A DNA stretch of 6,710 nucleotides from CAYNWK01 sp964400875 (GTDB taxonomy: Bacteria > Chloroflexota > Anaerolineae > Anaerolineales > UBA4823), in assembly GCA_964400875.1 (NCBI GenBank), contig CAYNWK010000213.1, positions 1 to 6,710 of the forward strand, read 5' to 3'. Below, in pieces: positions 1-5,924 of this stretch (position 1 is the first letter of the stretch; the number at the start of each line of letters is the position of its first letter). The translations under genes and the position numbers were made by a program. The notes under the pieces are model-generated. The model made no database searches and was not told where the DNA came from. It was given only the letters and a program-made list of their open reading frames with translations.

Positions 1-911
1 GGCTGGCGGTCAAAACCGTGGAGCAGTTCCTGGGCGTGCCGATCAATTACTACGCCCAACTTGACTTCGCCACCTTCGTGCGGTTCATCGACGAGATCGG
101 CGGTGTGAAACTCAACGTGCCTGAACCGATCACCATCGACCTGCTTGGCGACGGTCAGCAGACCATCAAGAACTTGCAGCCCGGCGTCCAGGTGCTCCCT
201 GGCGAGTGGGCGCTGGCATACGCCCGCAACCGCAAAACCGCGGAAGGCGACTTCGACCGCGCCCGGCGGCAGCAGCAAGTGATCCTGGCGATCCGCGATC
301 GCATGCTCAGCGCTGACGGCCTGGCTAAGATGATCCAGAAGGCGCCTACGCTTTACCAGGAGCTGGCCTCCGGCATCCGCACCAACCTTTCTCTGGATGA
401 CGCTATCCAGCTGGCGCTGCTCGCCAAAGACGTGCCCATGGAAAACATCCGGCAAGGCGTTATCGGCGAACAGTACATCGTCTTTGGCCGTTCCCCTGAC
501 AACCTGAGCATCAACATCCCCATCCCGGACAAAGTCTACCTGCTGCGGGACGAGATCTTCGGGGACAGCGGCGCGCTCGGTCCGCTCACGCCCGGCGAGG
601 CGCCGGCGCGCATGGCGGCTGAAGGCGCCCAGCTGGCGATCTACAACGGCAGCCGTGCAGCCGACCTGGCCGATCGCAGCGCCCAGTCCCTGCGCGCCCA
701 AGGGGCTAACGTGGTCAGCGTGGGCGCCGCCAACGAAGCGTACGCTGCGACCACCGTAATCGACCACACCGGAAACCCTTACACCCTCGCTTACCTCAAG
801 CAGATCTTCGGGGTGCGCGACGACCGGGTCGTGTTGGAATACGATCCGGGCAGCCCGGTGGACGTAGAGTTCTATTTAGGTTACGATGCAGAAGGTGTAA
901 CGCTGCCCTGA
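1..911 (+). CDS. LytR-CpsA-Psr (LCP) family protein with LytR_C tail, 5' partial
   Basis: The gene enters from the left edge; the frame is open from base 3 (LAVKTVEQFLG...), so the GTG at 18 is an internal valine, not a start. LCP proteins transfer undecaprenyl-linked glycopolymers onto the cell wall or other acceptors and act outside the membrane, anchored by an N-terminal helix that is off-window here. Visible LCP landmarks are the FIDEIGGV block (about 84-107) and the YARNRKT...GDFDRARRQQQ block (about 219-284), whose arginines bind the pyrophosphate of the lipid substrate in characterised members. From about 627 to 887 comes a LytR_C-type domain (AQLAIYNGS start, VVLEYDPGS near the end), a common C-terminal addition in Actinobacteria and Chloroflexota. 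It ends TGA at 909-911 and converges with the Usp gene after 52 bp. The acceptor polymer cannot be told from sequence. Family call is firm. Confidence 0.93.
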   Translation, partial: LAVKTVEQFLGVPINYYAQLDFATFVRFIDEIGGVKLNVPEPITIDLLGDGQQTIKNLQPGVQVLPGEWALAYARNRKTAEGDFDRARRQQQVILAIRDRMLSADGLAKMIQKAPTLYQELASGIRTNLSLDDAIQLALLAKDVPMENIRQGVIGEQYIVFGRSPDNLSINIPIPDKVYLLRDEIFGDSGALGPLTPGEAPARMAAEGAQLAIYNGSRAADLADRSAQSLRAQGANVVSVGAANEAYAATTVIDHTGNPYTLAYLKQIFGVRDDRVVLEYDPGSPVDVEFYLGYDAEGVTLP

Positions 912-963
912 AAGAATTTCCCCCGGGGCGTCTCCGCCGAACAAAAAAAAACCAACCCACCAG

Positions 964-1788
964 CTATTTAACCACCAGCACGGGCCTGTCGCATTGCAGG
1001 ATGATCTGCCGCGCCAGGTCGTCCAACAAAAACCGCCGCCAGCCTTCGGTCCGGTGCGCGCCGATCACCACCAGACCGTAATCTCCCTGCCTGGCTTCGT
1101 CGGCGATCTCGTCCACTACCCAGCCGTGGCGCACGATCACGCGCGGCTGTACGTCATGCTCCTCCAGCTCTTCGATATCATGCTCCAACAGCTCGCCTTC
1201 CGGTGTATGGGCCTCGATCAGCTCATCCGCTTCGGCGCGCAGCTGCCAGCCGCGCACGCCCGGCCCGGCGCTCATTTGCGACATGACGTGCAGGATGGTA
1301 ACCTGCGCCTCGGGGCCCACCAAACGCCACAAACGCTCGGTGAAACGCTCGAACAATGTTGGTTCAACCACACCGCTGTCACAAACCAGGATCCGGCGTA
1401 AATCCCCCCTTTCCCGGTTGGCGATCAAGATCGGGCAGGGGATATGGGCCAGCACCCGGTCCACCGTCGATCCGAGCGGGCGCAGATCCAGTTCCTCTTC
1501 GGCTCGAAAACCCAGGATGATCAGGCCGAAATTGCCGCGCCTGGCTTCGTGGAGGATCGCCCGGGCCGGGTTGCCCTGGCCCAGGATCACATCCACCTCC
1601 ACGCCCTGCTCACGCATGTAAAGCCTGGCTCGCTCGAGGATGTCCCCGGCCTCCTCCGCCGTTACCCGGCGGAAGACAGAGGTGAGCAAGCTCACCTTAC
1701 CCCCGCTCAGCTCGGCAATCTGGCTGCCCAGGTGCAAGGTGACGTCCGAGTGGGGCGAGCCGTCAATGGCGATCAAAATTCGACGCAT
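964..1788 (-). CDS. tandem universal stress protein (two UspA domains)
   Basis: A 274-residue cytoplasmic protein made of two Usp domains in one chain, about residues 1-125 and 130-274. Each opens with a typical first strand (RRILIAIDGS; RRILVCDSG) bearing the acidic residue D9 or D137. Each closes with the usual last strands (ADHIPCPILIA-like HIPCPILIAN; CDRPVLVVK). Usp proteins are alpha/beta folds, often binding ATP, that modulate stress responses or partner proteins. The ATP-binding signature G-2x-G-9x-G-S/T is degenerate here: the first half keeps G93 and G106-S107 but lacks the second glycine, and the second half (GAHRTEGWRRF) lacks the final G-S. Nucleotide binding is therefore doubtful, especially in the C-terminal half. 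The start is set by a GGAGG at 1792-1796. The gene lies 15 bp after the transporter-like gene and is probably co-transcribed with it. Regulation of that transporter is a reasonable but unproven role. Confidence 0.9.
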   Translation of the reverse strand: MRRILIAIDGSPHSDVTLHLGSQIAELSGGKVSLLTSVFRRVTAEEAGDILERARLYMREQGVEVDVILGQGNPARAILHEARRGNFGLIILGFRAEEELDLRPLGSTVDRVLAHIPCPILIANRERGDLRRILVCDSGVVEPTLFERFTERLWRLVGPEAQVTILHVMSQMSAGPGVRGWQLRAEADELIEAHTPEGELLEHDIEELEEHDVQPRVIVRHGWVVDEIADEARQGDYGLVVIGAHRTEGWRRFLLDDLARQIILQCDRPVLVVK

Positions 1789-1791
1789 GGT

Positions 1792-1796
1792 CCTCC
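1792..1796 (-). promoter_or_regulatory. ribosome binding site of the Usp gene
   Basis: GGAGG on the minus strand, three bases before the ATG at 1786-1788, inside AGGACGGAGGACC. The spacing is short, but the site supports this start and independent translation of the second gene of the operon. Confidence 0.6.
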
Positions 1797-1803
1797 GTCC
1801 TGG

Positions 1804-2955
1804 TCAAACTAACATTAATATTATGGGAATGATCACGATCGCCGCCAAGAAGAAATACAGGTGGCGGTTGTTGACCGTCACCCAGCTGATAAAAGCCAGC
1901 ATGGCGCGTTCGTAGCGATGGTACATGACGAAGAGGATGACCATCGAGACGATGGTGATGCTGATCATGCTTGCCAGCACGATGGTGAAAGACTCCGGGT
2001 TATCGAGCAGCAAGGTCGCAAACAGGGTGTCGATGAACGTCGTAATGTTGGCGCCCATGATGTAGGGGATGACGTTCTCCCTGCGCACAAAGCCCCGGTC
2101 GCTGAGCGGCACCAGCAAGGCCAGCGAGACGCTGACCGATAGTGAGATCAGGGTGACCAGCGAACCGAGCAAGAACATCACCCAGGGGCGGTAAACGAAC
2201 ACTGCGATGCGCCCGACCTGGCTTTCTTTTATGCTCATCTCCGGCAAACAGCGGTCGAACAGGTTGAACGAGAGCACGATGATCCCAAGCCCCACCAGGA
2301 AGATGCCCCATCCGGGGATCAGCAGGGCGATTTGCGCAGCGATGGCGCCAAAGGTCCGCTCGATCATCGAACCCAACAGCAGACCCGATTGCAGCTGAAA
2401 AGGAGCCAACACGCCGGAGGATAATAATAAGATGCCGATCACCAGGCTGATCAGATAAGTCGATCCGGTCACCGTGAGGGAGAGCAGGCCCATCCCCAGG
2501 CTGGTGGCCCAGTTCCGGCCGCGCAAGACGTAGATCAACCCAACGAAGAGCACGATGAAGCTGGCCCCCAGGCGGCTGCCAGTGATCATCGTGAAAGTCC
2601 CGATAGCGTCGATCACCCCGGCATCGAAGAAAGTCAGCGCGGCGGCCGCCACAGGGGAGCCGCTCATCACCGCGTAGGCGAACAGCCAGCCAAAACCCAG
2701 GCTGTTGGCCGGGTTCGTCACGGAAAACAGGTCGCGCACCAGCGGCGCCAGGCCGCGCGAGCCGTCCTTCATCAGCGTGATCGCCAGGATGAAGAGAAAC
2801 AGGCTGACGATAAACAGGCCGATCTTGCCCCAGTTGATGTAGCCCAGCGCGCCGGCGATCTGCGCCAGCAGGCGCGGCCGGCGTACCTCCGGTATCTCCG
2901 GATCGGCGTTATTTAGCGGTAGCTCGACGGAATCGGCTTCGAAAGTCTCTTTCAT
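1804..2955 (-). CDS. divergent Na+/Pi-cotransporter (NptA/PF02690)-like membrane protein
   Basis: A 383-residue integral membrane protein with about eight or nine hydrophobic segments after a 35-residue polar N-terminus. Two half-repeats match the NptA layout. Residues about 88-142 contain AYAVMSGSPVAAAALTFF followed by GSRLGA. Residues about 262-320 contain SVSVSLALLVPL followed by IPYIMGANITT. In the phosphate transporters these positions are the QSSSA motif and GANIGT. Here both QSSS motifs are changed (VMSGS, SLSVS) and only the second GAN motif is well kept, so the substrate may not be phosphate. I chose the ATG at 2953-2955: the frame is open further up to 3168, but that stretch is not transporter-like and would run through the gene's own promoter and hairpin leader. 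Only a weak GGA lies before the ATG. It heads an operon with the Usp gene. Membrane protein is certain, family fairly sure, substrate unknown. Confidence 0.8.
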   Translation of the reverse strand: MKETFEADSVELPLNNADPEIPEVRRPRLLAQIAGALGYINWGKIGLFIVSLFLFILAITLMKDGSRGLAPLVRDLFSVTNPANSLGFGWLFAYAVMSGSPVAAAALTFFDAGVIDAIGTFTMITGSRLGASFIVLFVGLIYVLRGRNWATSLGMGLLSLTVTGSTYLISLVIGILLLSSGVLAPFQLQSGLLLGSMIERTFGAIAAQIALLIPGWGIFLVGLGIIVLSFNLFDRCLPEMSIKESQVGRIAVFVYRPWVMFLLGSLVTLISLSVSVSLALLVPLSDRGFVRRENVIPYIMGANITTFIDTLFATLLLDNPESFTIVLASMISITIVSMVILFVMYHRYERAMLAFISWVTVNNRHLYFFLAAIVIIPIILMLV

Positions 2956-3025
2956 CAAGTTTCCGATCAGGTCCGGGGATAGCTGCCTACCCGGTACACG
3001 AATTTTCAAAACTGCACGATGGGGG

Positions 3026-3045
3026 CGGCAGAGCGAGCCCTGCCG
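3026..3045 (-). promoter_or_regulatory. strong hairpin in the transporter-gene leader
   Basis: In the leader RNA (minus strand) CGGCAGGG and CTCTGCCG pair over 8 bp (one G-U) around a CTCG loop. The arm at 3025-3031 can instead pair with 3053-3059 (GCGGCAG/CTGCCGC), because GCCCTGCCG is repeated directly on the plus strand at 3037-3045 and 3050-3058. There is no U-tract after it, so it is not a simple terminator. Its role is unknown. Confidence 0.5.
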
Positions 3046-3080
3046 GTTTGCCCTGCCGCTTGGAAATGAAACGAGGCTAG

Positions 3081-3109
3081 ATTCTACACAGGGAAGGGCA
3101 AGTTGTCCA
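3081..3109 (-). promoter_or_regulatory. sigma70-type promoter of the transporter-Usp operon
   Basis: Minus strand: -35 TGGACA (3104-3109), a spacer of exactly 17 bp, and -10 TAGAAT (3081-3086). Five of six bases match consensus in each box. Transcription should start near 3074, giving a leader of about 120 nt before the ATG at 2955. The site also argues against the longer reading frame that begins at 3168. Confidence 0.65.
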
Positions 3110-3118
3110 GATGAATTG

Positions 3119-3152
3119 CCGAGTACACAGGGCGAATGCCCTACCGAGTACA
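3119..3152. repeat. direct repeats CCGAGTACA flanking a small palindrome
   Basis: CCGAGTACA occurs at 3119-3127 and 3144-3152 (25 bp start to start), each followed by CAG (one base offset in the second). Between them AGGGC-GAAT-GCCCT (3129-3142) is a perfect inverted repeat. The block lies just upstream of the -35 of the transporter promoter and about 80-110 bp upstream of the glycosylase start. That position suits an activator site or shared operator. The binding protein is unknown. Confidence 0.4.
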
Positions 3153-3195
3153 GCAGTGCAAAGTTCATCCCTCCAGCTTATGGAAGGATGCAGTC

Positions 3196-3224
3196 TTGAC
3201 GCCTCGAAACATATGTTCTAAAAT
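3196..3224 (+). promoter_or_regulatory. sigma70-type promoter of the YcaQ-like gene
   Basis: -35 TTGACG (3196-3201), 17-bp spacer, -10 TAAAAT (3219-3224); each box matches five of six consensus bases. The -10 ends nine bases before the ATG at 3234, so the expected transcription start (about 3230-3234) falls at or just before the start codon. Confidence 0.7.
3206..3219. promoter_or_regulatory. LexA-box-like palindrome within the promoter spacer
   Basis: AACATATGTT (3208-3217) is a perfect 10-bp palindrome, followed by C. Against the Gram-positive-type LexA box CGAACRNNYGTTCG, the 14 bases at 3206-3219 agree at 11 positions (the outer C, G and G differ). It occupies the spacer between -35 and -10 of a probable DNA-repair gene, a place where a repressor would block RNA polymerase. 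SOS control is inference; it could also be another dimeric regulator's site or chance. Confidence 0.4.
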
Positions 3225-3233
3225 CCTATCACC

Positions 3234-4457
3234 ATGGAAATCACCAAGGCGCAGGCGCGCCGTTTTTTGCTGCTCTACCAGGGGCTTATCCGACCGGGTG
3301 AGATCGACGGCAAAGCAGGAGTGCTGGATTACCTCCACCGCGTGGGATGCATCCAGTTCGACCCCCTGAACATCGTGGGCCACAACCAGGAGCTGGCCTT
3401 GCAGGCGCGGGTGACCGGCTTTCGCCCAGAGGTGCTGGAAGATCTGCTTTACGAGGACCGCAAATTGCTCGACGGACTGGACAAGGTCATGTCGATCTAC
3501 CCAATCGAGGATTGGCCTTACTTCCGGCGCAGGCGAGAGGCCGCCCGGCGCAGCCCGGGTTTAAACAAAGCAGCGGTGCGCGCCGTGCTCCCTCAAGTGC
3601 GGTCGGAGATCGAGGCACGCGGTCCCTTGTCTTCCCTGGAACTGGCGATCGACGAGACCATCGAGTGGGATTGGGGCACTCCCTCACGCCTGGCGCGGGC
3701 AGCCCTGGACAGCTTATTTTTTCAGGGTGAACTGGTCATCCACCATAAAGTGCACACCCGTAAGTACTACGACCTCGCCCACCGCTGCCTGCCGGCAGAA
3801 CTACTCGCAGCCCCTGACCCGAACGAGACCGATGAGGCCTACCAGGATTGGTACGTGCTCCGGCGGATCGGCAGCGTCGGTTTGCTGTGGAACAGAGCCG
3901 GCGAAGCCTGGCTTGGGATGTCCGATATTAAAAGCAAGCAGCGCACGGCTGCCTTGAAGCGGCTGCTCGAACGGGGAAAGATCGGCAAAGTACGCGTTGA
4001 GGGAATTAAAGAACCGTTCTATTATCGCGTCCAGGATGAACCGTATCTCAACGAGGCCCTGGCGATGAGCGCAGCCCATCCTCGAGCCATCCTAATGGCG
4101 CCCTTGGACAACCTGCTCTGGGATCGCCGGATGCTCCAGGAGCTGTTCGATTTCGAGTACCGGTGGGAGGTCTACGTGCCGGCTGACAAACGCCGCTACG
4201 GGTATTACGTGCTGCCGGTGCTGTACGGCGATCGGTTCGTCGCCCGGTTCGATCCAGGGCACGATAAAAAACGGGGGATATTAACGATCAAAAACTGGTG
4301 GTGGGAGGGCGAAGTCGCGCCCTCCGATAACATGAAGGCGGAATTGGCGCAGTGCTTCCAGCGCTTCCTCGGTTTCCTGGGCGGAGAGCGGCTGGAAGTT
4401 GCGCCCCAACCTCGGGAAGGTGCTGGCCTGGCCTGGCTGGCGAATAACGCTAGTTAA
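3234..4457 (+). CDS. YcaQ/AlkX-like winged-helix DNA glycosylase candidate (HTH_42 family)
   Basis: A 407-residue protein of the HTH_42 (formerly DUF1006) family. Studied members (E. coli YcaQ, now AlkX, and Streptomyces AlkZ) are DNA glycosylases that unhook bulky alkylated bases and interstrand crosslinks. Visible in order: the opening ITKAQARRFLLLYQGL; RVGCIQFDPLNIVGHNQE, with Q41-F42-D43 at the position of the catalytic Q-phi-D (YcaQ) or Q-phi-Q (AlkZ) motif; a winged-helix stretch at about 145-190 ending KYYDLAHRCLP; LDNLLWDRR at 291-299; and KRRYGYYVLPVL at 319-330, both family hallmarks. Length is normal. The ATG at 3234 is right because the family's N-terminal motif begins within the first residues and the next methionine is at 86, yet no ribosome binding site precedes it. 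It stands alone, divergent from the transporter operon, with a LexA-like palindrome in its promoter. Family certain, glycosylase activity likely, substrate unknown. Confidence 0.9.
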   Translation: MEITKAQARRFLLLYQGLIRPGEIDGKAGVLDYLHRVGCIQFDPLNIVGHNQELALQARVTGFRPEVLEDLLYEDRKLLDGLDKVMSIYPIEDWPYFRRRREAARRSPGLNKAAVRAVLPQVRSEIEARGPLSSLELAIDETIEWDWGTPSRLARAALDSLFFQGELVIHHKVHTRKYYDLAHRCLPAELLAAPDPNETDEAYQDWYVLRRIGSVGLLWNRAGEAWLGMSDIKSKQRTAALKRLLERGKIGKVRVEGIKEPFYYRVQDEPYLNEALAMSAAHPRAILMAPLDNLLWDRRMLQELFDFEYRWEVYVPADKRRYGYYVLPVLYGDRFVARFDPGHDKKRGILTIKNWWWEGEVAPSDNMKAELAQCFQRFLGFLGGERLEVAPQPREGAGLAWLANNAS

Positions 4458-4570
4458 CATCCCAACTGAATGGAAGGTGGGTTGCGGGCTTTATCTGAGA
4501 CGGCTATGCTTTGAGTTTGCCAGGCCCTTCACCCCCATTACTCACCCAAGTGCGTAAGTCCTAAGCTTAT

Positions 4571-5209
4571 TTATTCCGGCATGGGCGGGCGCACGGCGGC
4601 GATGCGGCGGTGGCTGAAGTCGTTGTACCAGAAGCGCTCTCCATCCCAGCACATCCCGGTTGGCTTACCGGGCAGGGCATAGCGCTTCAATTCTTCTTTC
4701 ATGTCGATATCCAGGGCTACCAGCAGGCGGTCGGCAAAGCTGGTGTGCCATAAAGTATTCCCGACTATCGCCAGGCCATCCACGTGCGGAACGGTGTTAA
4801 ACTCTGCCAGGACAGCGTGGTTGACCTTGGAGCGCCTTTCGATCAAGCCGCTTACCTCGTCTTTAAAACCGACCCAATAGTGCGCGCCATCCAACACCAA
4901 GCCGCAGGCCATTTCAGCATTAGGCCCGAGATCGATCTCGTCCTGGACCTCGCCGGTACGCACATCCAGCACGCGAATGCGCTTCGGGATGCCGGCGATC
5001 TGCCAGAGTGAGCTGCCGTCGTAGCCCAGATCGGTGCGCACCTGTTCGCATGGGATCTCGCGCATCACCCCGCCGGTGCGTGGGTCAAGACAGTAAATCC
5101 GGTCCGTGCCGGCGTCCGAATGCCAAAGGTAGTTCCCATCCCATGCAAGCCCACAAAGGTGCCTCCCCGGTGCAGCGAAATTCCTTAAAAACGTCAGCTC
5201 TCGAAACAT
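4571..5209 (-). CDS. compact five-repeat beta-propeller-like protein, function unknown
   Basis: A 212-residue protein with no signal peptide or membrane segment, so cytoplasmic by appearance. It is built of five copies of a roughly 41-residue unit. Each begins with a hydrophobic-G-hydrophobic...DG..(L/F/Y)W signature: GLAWDGNYLW (20-29), LGYDGSSLW (61-69), GLVLDGAHYW (103-112), GLAIVGNTLW (145-154) and GMCWDGERFW (185-194). Most units are followed by a hydrophobic strand and a polar turn such as LDPRTG or LDVRTG. This is the pattern of beta-propeller blades, and 5 x 41 residues nearly fills the chain. Five-bladed propellers are known, for example glutamine cyclotransferases, but I see no reason to assign that activity. 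The start has an ideal GGAGGTGA ribosome site. No convincing promoter is visible in 5222-5277. It converges with the YcaQ-like gene across 113 bp with no clear terminator. Confidence 0.82.
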   Translation of the reverse strand: MFRELTFLRNFAAPGRHLCGLAWDGNYLWHSDAGTDRIYCLDPRTGGVMREIPCEQVRTDLGYDGSSLWQIAGIPKRIRVLDVRTGEVQDEIDLGPNAEMACGLVLDGAHYWVGFKDEVSGLIERRSKVNHAVLAEFNTVPHVDGLAIVGNTLWHTSFADRLLVALDIDMKEELKRYALPGKPTGMCWDGERFWYNDFSHRRIAAVRPPMPE

Positions 5210-5213
5210 GGTA

Positions 5214-5221
5214 TCACCTCC
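5214..5221 (-). promoter_or_regulatory. strong ribosome binding site of the propeller gene
   Basis: GGAGGTGA on the minus strand, with seven bases between GGAGG (5217-5221) and the ATG (5207-5209). It is nearly full complementarity to the 16S 3' end and fixes the start. Confidence 0.75.
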
Positions 5222-5277
5222 AAGACTCTTCCTAATTGTGCGGGAAAGAGCGCTTAAAATCTTGAGCGAACTCGATC

Positions 5278-5301
5278 AAAAAAGCCGGTCTCAAAGCCGG
5301 C
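5278..5301 (-). terminator. rho-independent terminator of the CopD operon
   Basis: On the minus strand GCCGG, an 8-base loop (CTTTGAGA) and CCGGC form a short GC-only stem followed directly by six T. It lies about 80 bp after the stop of the unknown membrane protein gene (5379) and before the propeller gene. It should end the CopD operon and separate it from the next minus-strand gene. Confidence 0.65.
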
Positions 5302-5339
5302 CGCGTCGTAAGGATGCGTCCAGCGTCACGGACTTGGCT

Positions 5340-5362
5340 GCCTGGGGTGCAGCGACCCAGGC
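5340..5362. repeat. inverted repeat after the membrane protein gene
   Basis: GCCTGGG (5340-5346) and CCCAGGC (5356-5362) pair perfectly over 7 bp around a 9-base loop. It starts 16 bases past the stop codon at 5379-5381 and precedes the terminator. There is no T-tract, so it may protect the 3' end or act as a pause site; this is inference. Confidence 0.45.
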
Positions 5363-5378
5363 GAGCGTCCCACTCCAG

Positions 5379-5924
5379 CTAACTGCGTAAGAAAAACCGC
5401 CGCGCGCTGCTCAGCAGCAGCGCATCGATCACCGCTACGACGAAAGCCACTACCGCGCCGACAACGCCTGCTATCAAAATGCCGATCAACCCGAGGAACG
5501 CAAAGTTGATCAGCCCCAGCCCCTCGCCCGGATTGGCGAAGAGGCGCGCCAGAGCATCGACTAGCAGCAATCCCAAGATGAATGTGAAGAAAATCGCCCC
5601 GTTGACGGCGCCCCACCACACGGCCTGGGAGAAAAAGTTTGCGGAGAAAAGCGGCGGCTTCTCACCCCCCAAAAGCATCTCGGAGAAGGAGTCCGCCTGG
5701 TGCAGGCGGGCTACCCGGGTCATCGTCCGGCGCGTGGTCCACCAGGTGGAAAGCCATAAGACGCCGAAGAAGACAAAACCGAGCAAGGTGTTCAGGCTGC
5801 TCAATAAGCCTCCCAACGAACCAAATCCATAGAGAATTAACACCAGGGCAACGAGGAAGAAGCCGGTGTGGAAGGTCGCTAACGACCAGGTCAAGAGCGT
5901 TTCTTGACGGGAGGGATCAACCAT
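5379..5924 (-). CDS. four-helix membrane protein of unknown function
   Basis: A 181-residue protein I cannot assign to a family. Hydrophobic segments lie at about 15-35, 40-62, 100-125 and 138-172. The last is long and alanine/valine/glycine rich and may be two tightly packed helices. Between the second and third is a polar loop of about 37 residues that starts WWTTRRTMTR and contains the GGEKPPLF turn, followed by a Trp pair (VWWGAVNG). The chain ends in a basic tail (SSARRFFLRS), which by the positive-inside rule would sit in the cytoplasm. Its ATG overlaps the stop of the CopD-domain gene by 8 bp (ATGGTTGA), and no ribosome site is visible before it. Translation is therefore probably coupled to the upstream gene. 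The tight pairing suggests the two membrane proteins work together. The gene is real by context, hydrophobic pattern and terminator; function is open. Confidence 0.8.
   Translation of the reverse strand: MVDPSRQETLLTWSLATFHTGFFLVALVLILYGFGSLGGLLSSLNTLLGFVFFGVLWLSTWWTTRRTMTRVARLHQADSFSEMLLGGEKPPLFSANFFSQAVWWGAVNGAIFFTFILGLLLVDALARLFANPGEGLGLINFAFLGLIGILIAGVVGAVVAFVVAVIDALLLSSARRFFLRS

Noticed and set aside
912..963. Possible terminator between the LCP and Usp genes (GGCG-TCTC-CGCC stem and a run of nine A).
   Set aside because: The stem is only 4 bp. On the plus strand the tract after it is A, not T. On the minus strand the T-run comes before the stem rather than after one. No supported terminator.
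994..1915. Several plus-strand open frames opposite the Usp gene.
   Set aside because: They mirror the Usp coding strand, show no domain, and overlap each other; typical high-GC antisense shadows.
1861..2142. Open plus-strand frame of 93 codons opposite the transporter gene, and a similar minus-strand frame at 2000-2311.
   Set aside because: They overlap a well-supported membrane protein gene, have shadow-like composition (rich in His, Asp, Arg, Gly) and no ribosome site or recognisable domain.
2956..3168. In-frame upstream extension of the transporter-like gene to an ATG at 3168.
   Set aside because: The extra 71 residues are not hydrophobic or transporter-like, and the stretch contains the gene's own promoter and a strong leader hairpin. 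The ATG at 2955 fits better.
4458..4570. Bidirectional terminator between the convergent YcaQ-like and propeller genes.
   Set aside because: I searched for a stem with a T-tract on either strand and found only short imperfect pairings, so nothing is annotated in these 113 bases.
5222..5277. Promoter for the propeller gene with -35 TTGATC near the terminator T-tract.
   Set aside because: At 15-18 bp spacing no acceptable -10 is present (TAAGCG at best), so the match is too weak to report.
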